This document shows, piece by piece, positions 6,631 to 12,630 of a stretch of 22,807 nt of DNA. The DNA lies in assembly GCA_029859555.1 (NCBI GenBank), contig JAOUCV010000001.1:1-22807 (forward strand), given 5' to 3'. Below the pieces are notes generated by a model. The model ran no database searches, was not told the DNA's origin, and worked only from the letters and a program-made list of their open reading frames with translations. A program made the position numbers and the translations under genes. Origin of the DNA: Gammaproteobacteria bacterium. GTDB taxonomy: Bacteria; Pseudomonadota; Gammaproteobacteria; UBA9214. How positions within the stretch are numbered: position 1 is the first letter of the stretch; each line of letters opens with the position of its first letter.

Positions 6631-7283
6631 GATTGCTTCCTGCGCCGTTTCATCAAGATGCGCGATGCAAACGCAATGGTTGCAATGACGGCAAGCGCCA
6701 GTAATGCCTTCCTGATAAAGTCTTCCCCGCCACTGGCGACTTCCCGGCCGGCATAACCCAGATAGGTATAGGCGGCGCCTCCGGGAGCCATAAAAACAAA
6801 CGAGGTAATGACGTAATGCGAGAGACGAAGTCGCGTCAGTCCGAGCGCATAATTCAGCAGGTTGAACGGAAACAGTGGCACCAGGCGGGCAAAGGCAACA
6901 AAACGCCAACCCTCCTCCTCTACACCTTCTACCAGTTGCCGCAAACGGTTACCGGTACGCTCTGCTACCCAGTCGTAGGCAATATAGCGGGCCGTCAGGA
7001 AAGCAAGTGTGGCACCGAGTGTCGCTCCTGCAAGATTATAAAGTGTCCCATAGACCGGACCGAACAATACGCCTCCGGCGAGGGTAAACAGTATACCGGG
7101 CATAAAAAAAACCGTAGCAACAGCGTAACAGGCTATGAATACCAGCGGTGCGTACCAGCCGAGCGCACTAACACTGGCTGCCAGTGATTCCACAGAAACC
7201 TGGTCGCGCAACAGAATGGCGATAACAATACCGGATGCAAGCAGCAGCAAAAAAATAACGCGTCTGCGGGCATCAGCTGCCAT
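6627..7283 (-). CDS. TVP38/TMEM64 (DedA-superfamily) membrane protein
   Basis: 218 residues with about six hydrophobic segments. The first is near residues 8-25 (VIFLLLLASGIVIAILL). The SNARE-associated/VTT core includes FMPGILFTLAGGVLFGP (about 59-75) and the late re-entrant motif FARLVPLFPFNLLNYALG (about 133-150). Basic residues (MKRRRKQS) close the C terminus on the cytoplasmic side. Relatives in this superfamily move or scramble lipids across membranes. It overlaps the upstream desaturase by 11 bases and the downstream MerA-like gene by four (ATGA), so the membrane protein and the oxidoreductase are probably made in fixed proportion. Transport of an arsenic compound or lipid is inference. 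Confidence 0.87.
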   Translation of the reverse strand: MAADARRRVIFLLLLASGIVIAILLRDQVSVESLAASVSALGWYAPLVFIACYAVATVFFMPGILFTLAGGVLFGPVYGTLYNLAGATLGATLAFLTARYIAYDWVAERTGNRLRQLVEGVEEEGWRFVAFARLVPLFPFNLLNYALGLTRLRLSHYVITSFVFMAPGGAAYTYLGYAGREVASGGEDFIRKALLALAVIATIAFASRILMKRRRKQS

Positions 7284-8127
7284 TACTATTCCACTTGCGG
7301 CGATTTATGGCGTAATCAGTGACTTTTCCCCAAAAGGGCATCAGTAATAGCCGATGCAGGGGTATGCATTGTTTGCTGTCGCGAAAGGTGTCTATGCCTA
7401 TCACCATATTTTCATGTCCGTCATCCGGTTGTGCGCGATAGGTGCCAAACAGATGGTCCCATAGCGACAGGTTGAAGCCGAAATTGCTATTGGTCTCGTG
7501 AGCATAATGCGAATGATGCACCCGGTGCATATCCGGTGTAACGATAAATATGCGCAACAGTCGGTCAAGCCCCAGGGGCAGACGCGCATTACTGTGATTA
7601 AACATCGAGGTTGCATTCAGCAATACCTCGAAAATCACGACGGCCGCCAGCGGCGGCCCCAGCAGCAGGATTGCGGCAAACTTGATCAGCATGGACAGTA
7701 GTATTTCTATGGTGTGAAAACGGGCCCCGGTAGTGACATCAAAATCCATATCAGCATGGTGAACCCGGTGCAGTCGCCAGAAGGCAGGTACTGCGTGAAA
7801 CATGACATGCTGCATATAAATCAATCCATCAAGCAAAATCACAGAGATAATCACCGCTAACCATGCAGGACTGTTTAGCTGATTAAACAAACCCCATTGC
7901 TGCTCTGTTGCGTAGGCGGCAACGCCAATGGCCGCCGTCGGAAAGACAACGCGCACCACGACAGTGTTGACAATGACGAGCGCGATATTATTTATCCAGC
8001 GAGCCGACTTCGACTGCGTCAGAACGCGGCGTGGCGCCAGCAGCTCCCAGAGTGCCATGACAGAAAATATACCGAAGAAAAATCCCAGGCGGATGGCGGT
8101 CTCGTATGTGGCAATAAAATTATCCAT
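7273..8127 (-). CDS. Sterol desaturase / fatty acid hydroxylase family membrane di-iron enzyme
   Basis: 284 residues. Hydrophobic helices occupy about 12-30, 45-72, 88-105 and 144-172. The di-iron histidine clusters are complete: H107-x3-H111, H120-x2-HH124, H178 and H201-x2-HH205, plus a late His225. The family oxidises C-H bonds of lipids (hydroxylation, desaturation, ether-lipid cleavage) at the membrane face. The substrate cannot be read from the sequence. Its ATG lies inside the end of dusA (8-base overlap) with AAGAG upstream, and its stop overlaps the TVP38 start. It is thus the first membrane gene of the arsenosugar run. A lipid-tailoring step for an arsenolipid is possible but untested; an unrelated housekeeping lipid role is the alternative. 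Confidence 0.85.
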   Translation of the reverse strand: MDNFIATYETAIRLGFFFGIFSVMALWELLAPRRVLTQSKSARWINNIALVIVNTVVVRVVFPTAAIGVAAYATEQQWGLFNQLNSPAWLAVIISVILLDGLIYMQHVMFHAVPAFWRLHRVHHADMDFDVTTGARFHTIEILLSMLIKFAAILLLGPPLAAVVIFEVLLNATSMFNHSNARLPLGLDRLLRIFIVTPDMHRVHHSHYAHETNSNFGFNLSLWDHLFGTYRAQPDDGHENMVIGIDTFRDSKQCIPLHRLLLMPFWGKVTDYAINRRKWNSNGS

Positions 8128-9142
8128 GGCTCTTATTGTAACTTTTGCTCGATGTGTCTGTGCTGGCTGCTATGGTACGCCTCTCCAGTGCCTCCAGGAC
8201 AACCTCTGTTCCGGCTGTTGAAGACGGTGCATTCTCGCTTAAATAGCGCCGCCAGTGGCGTGCGCCAGGCATTCCCTGGTACAGCCCCAGCATATGCCGG
8301 CTGATATGTTTGAGTAGTGTTCCCTGTTTCAGTTCCCTTTCAATGTAGGGAATCATGCCGAGAACGATATCATCACGATCGGGGATCGGGTGTGAATCGT
8401 TAAAGATCTGCCTGTCGGCCTGCGCAAGCACATAGGGATTGTGGTAGGCAGCACGACCGAGCATGATGCCATCTACCCTCTGCAAATGTGCCTCGGCCTC
8501 GTCAAGGCGTTCTATGCCACCATTCAGGATAATGACAAGATCGGGAAACAATTGCTTGATGCGATAGGCAAAATCATAGTTAAGTGGCGGGACGGTGCGG
8601 TTTTCCCTGGGACTTAGTCCCTGCAGATAGGCCTTGCGCGCATGAATAATGAAAGTCTTGCAACCTGCAGCCCGAACGCAGCCGATAAAATGCGCGAGCT
8701 CATCAAAAGAATCGCGGTCATCTATACCGATGCGCGTCTTTACAGTGACAGGCACTGACACTGCCGTATTCATCGCGGCAACGCAATCAGCTACCAGCCC
8801 GGGTTCTGCCATCAGGCAGGCACCAAAGCGGCCCGACTGTACCCGGTCACTCGGACAGCCAACATTCAGATTGACTTCGTCATAACCATAATCAGCACCA
8901 ATGTTCGCGCATTCAGCGAGTTCCGCCGGGTTGCTGCCGCCCAACTGCAGTGCCAACGGATGTTCCGCGTCATCATGACCGAGGAATCGCTGCCGGTCGC
9001 CATGTAGCAGCGCGCCCGTTGTGACCATTTCCGTATAGAGCAAGGCGCGCTGTGTCACCAGTCGTAACAGGTAACGACAATGACGATCAGTCCAGTCCAT
9101 CATGGGGGCAATCGAGAGTCGCTGTGCTATTGAATAAGTAAT
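8120..9142 (-). CDS. dusA: tRNA-dihydrouridine synthase A, probably with an ATT start
   Basis: An FMN-dependent enzyme that reduces specific D-loop uridines of tRNA to dihydrouridine using NADPH. Landmarks are APMMDWTDRHCRY at the N terminus, LLYTEMVTTGA, ALQLGGS, NLNVGCPSDRVQSGRFGACLM with the catalytic Cys, VTVKTRIGIDD, FIIHARKA, NGGI, MLGRAAYHNP and GARHWRRYLSEN. The first ATG (9103) would cut off the conserved RLSIAP strand. The frame is open upstream to a stop at 9241-9239 but contains no ATG, GTG or TTG. An ATT at 9142-9140 has CGGAG (9155-9151) eight bases upstream and gives a normal 340-residue protein, so I use it. If the usual start set is insisted on, the gene runs from 9103. It leads the arsenosugar-containing operon. 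Confidence 0.9.
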   Translation of the reverse strand: MTYSIAQRLSIAPMMDWTDRHCRYLLRLVTQRALLYTEMVTTGALLHGDRQRFLGHDDAEHPLALQLGGSNPAELAECANIGADYGYDEVNLNVGCPSDRVQSGRFGACLMAEPGLVADCVAAMNTAVSVPVTVKTRIGIDDRDSFDELAHFIGCVRAAGCKTFIIHARKAYLQGLSPRENRTVPPLNYDFAYRIKQLFPDLVIILNGGIERLDEAEAHLQRVDGIMLGRAAYHNPYVLAQADRQIFNDSHPIPDRDDIVLGMIPYIERELKQGTLLKHISRHMLGLYQGMPGARHWRRYLSENAPSSTAGTEVVLEALERRTIAASTDTSSKSYNKSHG

Positions 9143-9237
9143 GTTGTTTGCTCCGCCCGGATCTTTAAATTTGGCTGCCTCTGCCGATACACGGTTAATG
9201 GGCAGGTGGAGTGTCGCAGAAGAGTGATTCCGGTCAC

Positions 9238-9243
9238 ATTATA
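9238..9243 (-). promoter_or_regulatory. Candidate -10 box for dusA and the following operon
   Basis: A perfect TATAAT on the minus strand (plus strand ATTATA). No good -35 is found at 16-18 bases, so an activator may help or the call may be wrong. A start near 9231 would give a leader of about 90 bases before the proposed ATT start. Confidence 0.35.
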
Positions 9244-9274
9244 TTAATTACTGCTTTTGTATTCTGTCACCGGG

Positions 9275-9283
9275 TGCTATAGT
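9275..9283 (+). promoter_or_regulatory. Extended -10 promoter for the small secreted BamE-like protein
   Basis: TGCTATAGT is an extended -10 element (TGn plus a 5 of 6 TATAAT match). No strong -35 is needed for this type. It lies about 55 bases before the ATG at 9338 and is divergent from the dusA promoter candidate. Confidence 0.45.
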
Positions 9284-9337
9284 CAAAAAATTATACACCT
9301 GTAGCCTGTTTTCTTACATATTTACAAGGAGTTAGCT

Positions 9338-9628
9338 ATGAATATTTGCCGTTCCATGTTGCTTTTTCTGACACTGGTTCTCGCTGGCGCCGCACAGGCA
9401 GCAGGTGACGTGCTGTTGATCGAAAGCATCAAGTCTGCCCCGCAAGTGAATACACCGCGCAACGGCCTGACAATGGACCAGGTTCGCCAGCAATACGGAG
9501 AACCTGCAAGTACCGTTGCTGCCGTGGGTGAACCACCAATATCACGCTGGGAATATACCGGTTTCTCGGTGTTTTTTGAAAACAACCTTGTACTCCACTC
9601 CGTCATACAGCACCCGGTGAATAACTAA
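9338..9628 (+). CDS. Small secreted protein with a BamE/SmpA-like domain
   Basis: 96 residues. A Sec signal peptide (MNICRSMLLFLTLVLAGAAQA) is followed by a likely cleavage after Ala21. The mature part has the pattern G-L-T-M-D-Q-V-R-x-x-Y-G-E-P (43-56) and then W-E-Y-x-G-F-S-V-F-F (71-80) and VLHSVI. This is the helix-turn-strand layout of the BamE/SmpA/OmlA fold. It has no lipobox cysteine at the cleavage site, so it is probably soluble in the periplasm rather than a lipoprotein. The function is unknown; proteins with this fold often help outer-membrane assembly or act as binding modules. The start is set by AAGGAG at 9326-9331. It appears to be a single-gene unit. Confidence 0.75.
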   Translation: MNICRSMLLFLTLVLAGAAQAAGDVLLIESIKSAPQVNTPRNGLTMDQVRQQYGEPASTVAAVGEPPISRWEYTGFSVFFENNLVLHSVIQHPVNN

Positions 9629-9645
9629 GACCCATGTTAGCGTAC

Positions 9646-9693
9646 CCGGTTACCGGCACTCACACCCGGTAACCGGTTGCACAGCCCCCCCCC
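9646..9693 (+). other. Inverted repeat followed by a run of nine C
   Basis: An 11-bp perfect stem (9646-9656 with 9666-9676, 9-base loop) lies after the BamE-like gene. It is not followed by T, so it is a poor intrinsic terminator, though it may act as an RNA 3' end stabiliser. Nine consecutive C follow at 9685-9693, about 120 bases before the DAHP synthase start. Such homopolymers are prone to slippage in replication or sequencing. Confidence 0.45.
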
Positions 9694-9732
9694 ACGGGCA
9701 ACCCTTCCCTGTAGCTGATCTGCATCTCTGAC

Positions 9733-9773
9733 TTGACCTCGGTCATGGTCAATCCAGCTAATTTATGGATAAT
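9733..9773 (+). promoter_or_regulatory. Possible control region of the DAHP synthase gene
   Basis: An inverted repeat TTGACC (9733-9738) / GGTCAA (9747-9752) with an eight-base gap overlaps a good -35-like hexamer. GATAAT at 9768-9773 is a plausible -10, but no -35 lies at ideal spacing from it (TTGACC is 29 bases away). The repeat could be a regulator site. It does not look like the TyrR box (TGTAAA-N6-TTTACA). Confidence 0.3.
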
Positions 9774-9811
9774 AGCCCGCTAATTCCACTTGCAGATCCT
9801 GGAAAATACGC

Positions 9812-10945
9812 ATGATTCTCATTCTTCAGCCAGACACCGACAAGTCGGGCGATGACTACCGGCAATTACAGGAATACCTTTCAAATCTGAGTAATATCCA
9901 GTCTCGTGTCCACGACGAAACAGGTACTCTGCAAACACTGACAGAAATTTACCTTGTCGGCGACACCGCTGCACTGTCCACCGAAGAGATGGAAAGCTTC
10001 ACCTGCGTTGAGCGGGTTGTCAGAATTTCAGAAGAATATCGCGTTCTGGGCCGGCATCATGATGACAACCGGCCAACCTACTTCGACTACAACGGTGTGC
10101 GCTTTGGCCAGGACAATCTGAATGTTTTCGCCGGCCTGTGCGCGGTCGACAACCCGGAACATGTTGAAATCATGATGAAGGCACTGCAGGAACACGGACA
10201 ATCGTGTACCCGTATGGGGGCCTATAAACCACGCACCAACCCGTACTCGTTCCAGGGACACGGCAAAAGCTGTCTTCCCTATGTATTTGAGCTCGCCGGA
10301 AAATATGGCATCAAGGTAATTGCCATGGAGGTCACACACGATAACCATGTGCGTGAAATTCATGAAGCGCTGGAATTGACGGGACACCCCACCGGTATCA
10401 TGCTGCAGATCGGCACCCGCAATACCCAGAACTTTGAGTTATTGAAGTCAATCGGGCGTGAACCGGAATTCCCGGTTTTGTTGAAACGCGGTTTTGGCAT
10501 CACGCTTGAAGAGTCCCTGAATGCCGCTGAATACCTTGCCAGTGAGGGTAATCGCCGCGTCATATTCGGTTTGCGCGGGATGAAAACCAATATGGGTGAT
10601 CCGCATCGCAATTTTATCGATTTCGCACATGTACCCGTGGTGCATCGACTTACACGCATGCCGGTGTGTATTGATCCTTCACATTCTGTGGGCACCCGGG
10701 AAGCGACGCATGACGGAATCATGGATGTTTTTCACGTGACGGCACAGGGTGTTATCGCAGGTGCCAATATGGTGCTGGTAGATTTTCATCCGGCCCCCGG
10801 TAAAGCGCTGGTTGACGGCCCACAGGCTTTACATATGGACGAGTTGGGTTATTTTCTGGAAGATATCCATATTGCCAGAGAGGCCTATGAAAAACGGGTC
10901 AAGCTGGCGAAACAGCAGTACAAAAAAACGCTCCCGGCAGGTTAA
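9812..10945 (+). CDS. 3-deoxy-7-phosphoheptulonate (DAHP) synthase, type I-beta
   Basis: 377 residues. Condenses phosphoenolpyruvate with erythrose 4-phosphate, the first step of the shikimate route to aromatic amino acids. An N-terminal ferredoxin-like domain (about 1-72, MILILQPDTD...) precedes the KDO8P/DAHP synthase barrel. Barrel landmarks are GAYKPRTNPYSFQGHG (136-151), VLLKRGFGITLEE, and CIDPSHSVGTR with a metal-binding His. The usual A-G-P-C strand reads FAGLCAVDN (106-114), with Leu in place of Pro while the metal-site Cys110 is kept. The absence of a fused chorismate mutase suggests that feedback control, if any, acts through the N-terminal domain. It stands apart from other aromatic genes in this window. 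Family assignment is strong. Confidence 0.9.
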   Translation: MILILQPDTDKSGDDYRQLQEYLSNLSNIQSRVHDETGTLQTLTEIYLVGDTAALSTEEMESFTCVERVVRISEEYRVLGRHHDDNRPTYFDYNGVRFGQDNLNVFAGLCAVDNPEHVEIMMKALQEHGQSCTRMGAYKPRTNPYSFQGHGKSCLPYVFELAGKYGIKVIAMEVTHDNHVREIHEALELTGHPTGIMLQIGTRNTQNFELLKSIGREPEFPVLLKRGFGITLEESLNAAEYLASEGNRRVIFGLRGMKTNMGDPHRNFIDFAHVPVVHRLTRMPVCIDPSHSVGTREATHDGIMDVFHVTAQGVIAGANMVLVDFHPAPGKALVDGPQALHMDELGYFLEDIHIAREAYEKRVKLAKQQYKKTLPAG

Positions 10946-11062
10946 AATTGCTGATACCCGGGTGGAGTTCAGAATTTCATGCCGGAAGCGCTGTAATACA
11001 CAATTGATAGTAGTATGTTTGCGTTATTCACATGAAATCAAGGGCCAGAGAGGTTTAGTATC

Positions 11063-11218
11063 ATGAAGCCGTACATTACTGTTTTATTACTTCTTTTGGG
11101 ACTGGGCGCGCAGCCGGCAGTGGCTGATGTGTCTTTAACAGCGTGTGAAGATATTGTCGCTGCGGACCCTCCGCCGCCGCCGGAACCTGAACCTGAGGAG
11201 GAACCTGACTGTGAGTGA
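11063..11218 (+). CDS. 51-residue secreted Pro/Glu-rich microprotein
   Basis: An ATG at 11063 preceded by GAGAGG (11048-11053) opens a 51-codon frame ending in TGA at 11216-11218. Residues 1-21 form a clear Sec signal peptide (MKPYITVLLLLLGLGAQPAVA). The 30-residue mature part has Cys28, then a run of five Pro (36-40), an alternating Glu-Pro tail and Cys50. It lacks an obvious fold and is highly acidic. The two cysteines could form a disulfide or carry a sulfur group. It lies 117 bases after the DAHP synthase gene and 75 bases before the rhodanese gene on the same strand, suggesting a link with the latter. I do not recognise a family. Its short length means routine gene callers may miss it. 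Confidence 0.6.
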   Translation: MKPYITVLLLLLGLGAQPAVADVSLTACEDIVAADPPPPPEPEPEEEPDCE

Positions 11219-11293
11219 TGCCTTTCAGGCAAGGCTCAATCACGGAAAGGAATTGTATTTTTACCGAGTAAAAAAAACCCAAGGAGCTTATAA

Positions 11294-11959
11294 ATGAAGT
11301 CAGTCAAGACACTTGTTGCAACCTCTATTCTTACCACGTCATTACTTCTTTCTTTTGGCAGTCAGGCAGAAGACAAACCGGCAGTCGGTATAACCCCGGA
11401 CATGACCTCTGTATCTGTTATGCATGACGGCAAGAAGACCTCTATCACGCGTAACCAGGACCAGAAGAACACAGTGAACCCGGCATTTGCGAAGACATCA
11501 CGCAAGTGCCCGCCATTCTGTATCCAGCCAGTTGTACTCGCCCCCGGCGTTGAGACAATTGCAGAAGTCGAAATGCTCGACTACCTGAGTAAAATGAGTG
11601 CTGGCGACACATCAATCATGGTGATTGATTCACGCACACCCGACTGGGTTAAAAAAGGCACTATCCCGGGTTCAGTCAACATCCCATGGACTGCTTTGAA
11701 CCCGGCCAAGGGTGCCGACCCGATTTCGATTGGCGAAATCATGGTTGACAAGTTCGACGTCAAGGAACTCGAGGGTCTTTGGGACTACTCCGGCGCAAAG
11801 ACACTGGTGATGTTCTGTAATGGCATGTGGTGTGGCCAGTCGCCGAATAACATCAAAAATCTTCTCAAGTTTGGCTACCCGGCTGACAAGATCAAGTGGT
11901 ACCGCGGCGGTATGCAGGACTGGGAAATCCTTGGTCTTAGTACGGTAAAAGGCAAATAA
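11294..11959 (+). CDS. Periplasmic rhodanese-domain protein
   Basis: 221 residues with a Sec signal peptide (about 1-25, cleaved after SQA). An N-terminal segment carries the pair Cys72/Cys76 (KCPPFCIQP), and a rhodanese domain occupies about 85-216. Domain markers are VIDSRTPDWVKKGTIPGSVNIPW (110-132), the active-site loop beginning at Cys175 (CNGMWCGQSP, with a second Cys180) and WYRGGMQDW (202-210). The catalytic cysteine should carry a persulfide and pass sulfur to an acceptor; the periplasmic location points to handling of external sulfur compounds or redox repair. AAGGAG lies at 11280-11285. A strong terminator 23 bases after the stop closes the unit. The extra cysteine pair and the two-Cys active loop are unusual for a simple rhodanese. 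Confidence 0.85.
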   Translation: MKSVKTLVATSILTTSLLLSFGSQAEDKPAVGITPDMTSVSVMHDGKKTSITRNQDQKNTVNPAFAKTSRKCPPFCIQPVVLAPGVETIAEVEMLDYLSKMSAGDTSIMVIDSRTPDWVKKGTIPGSVNIPWTALNPAKGADPISIGEIMVDKFDVKELEGLWDYSGAKTLVMFCNGMWCGQSPNNIKNLLKFGYPADKIKWYRGGMQDWEILGLSTVKGK

Positions 11960-11982
11960 GTCCATATTATAATGTTTGACGA

Positions 11983-12007
11983 GGGCGGCCTTGGCCGCCC
12001 TTTTTTT
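11983..12007 (+). terminator. Strong intrinsic terminator after the rhodanese gene
   Basis: GGGCGGCC (11983-11990) pairs with GGCCGCCC (11993-12000) around a minimal loop and is followed by seven T (12001-12007). A position 11982 A-T pair can extend the stem. Confidence 0.9.
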
Positions 12008-12051
12008 GTGGCCGCACAATGGTCTTAAAATACATGACATCCTGTAGTAGC

Positions 12052-12057
12052 TATACT
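12052..12057 (+). promoter_or_regulatory. Candidate -10 box for the DsrE-family gene
   Basis: TATACT (5 of 6) lies 42 bases before the ATG at 12099, in the gap after the rhodanese terminator, where a new promoter is required. No convincing -35 is visible. Confidence 0.35.
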
Positions 12058-12098
12058 GCAATACACCTTGTGTGAATTGTTCAATTTGGGGGGAAATT

Positions 12099-12617
12099 AT
12101 GTATTTCAGAAAAATTACGGCCATCACCATGCTGGCTTTTTTCAGCCTGGCAGCAGCTGCGGCTGATGATGCCGCCCGAACCGTCATGACGCCCTACAAT
12201 GAGCCAAACGTCGTTTACGATTTCTACTTTGATGAACCTGCAAAGATAAACAGCGCCCTCTACTGGATTCGCTCGCTGATGAATCCGTTAATCGAACAAC
12301 CCTACAACATGGCGCCTGAATTCATGAATATCAAGGTGGTGATACACGGCACCGAAATTGTGACTGTTGCGCGAAAAAACTACGAAAAATACAAGGATGC
12401 AGTAGAGCGAATGCGCTATTACGCCAGTCTTGGCGTTGAATTCAAGGTCTGCGGGATCGCCGCTCATGACTACGGCTATACGGTTACGGATTTTCAGGAA
12501 TTTATCGAGGTTGTGCCTTCAGCCATCAATGAACTGGCACACTGGCAACTGCAAGGCTATGCATTGATCACCCCGACAGCGATGGAAAAGAAATTTGCTA
12601 TTGAGGAAATTCGCTAG
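12099..12617 (+). CDS. Secreted DsrE-family protein
   Basis: 172 residues. A signal peptide (MYFRKITAITMLAFFSLAAAAA) is followed by a DsrE/DsrF-like alpha/beta domain. Landmarks are VVYDFYFDEPAKINSALYWI (38-57, first strand and helix), IKVVIHGTEIVTV (78-90), and FKVCGIAAHDYG (115-126) with the single conserved cysteine Cys118. DsrE-like cysteines carry and transfer sulfur. Cleavage of the signal would place it in the periplasm, as with the rhodanese upstream, from which it is separated by a terminator and its own promoter region. The start is ATG 12099 with GGGGGG just upstream; an upstream in-frame start (12072) would spoil the signal peptide. The sulfur relay with the rhodanese is inferred from location and family. 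Confidence 0.8.
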   Translation: MYFRKITAITMLAFFSLAAAAADDAARTVMTPYNEPNVVYDFYFDEPAKINSALYWIRSLMNPLIEQPYNMAPEFMNIKVVIHGTEIVTVARKNYEKYKDAVERMRYYASLGVEFKVCGIAAHDYGYTVTDFQEFIEVVPSAINELAHWQLQGYALITPTAMEKKFAIEEIR

Positions 12618-12630
12618 TTTTTTTCTGGCT

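Noticed and set aside
6631..6909. N-terminal extension of the MerA-like protein
   Set aside because: The added residues are Cys/Arg-rich low-quality sequence antisense to nothing and in a shifted frame of the TVP38 gene; the flavin-binding motif and Shine-Dalgarno point to 6630.
11219..11231. Small hairpin after the microprotein stop as a terminator
   Set aside because: Only a five-base stem with a three-base loop and no T-run; more likely the microprotein and rhodanese share a transcript.
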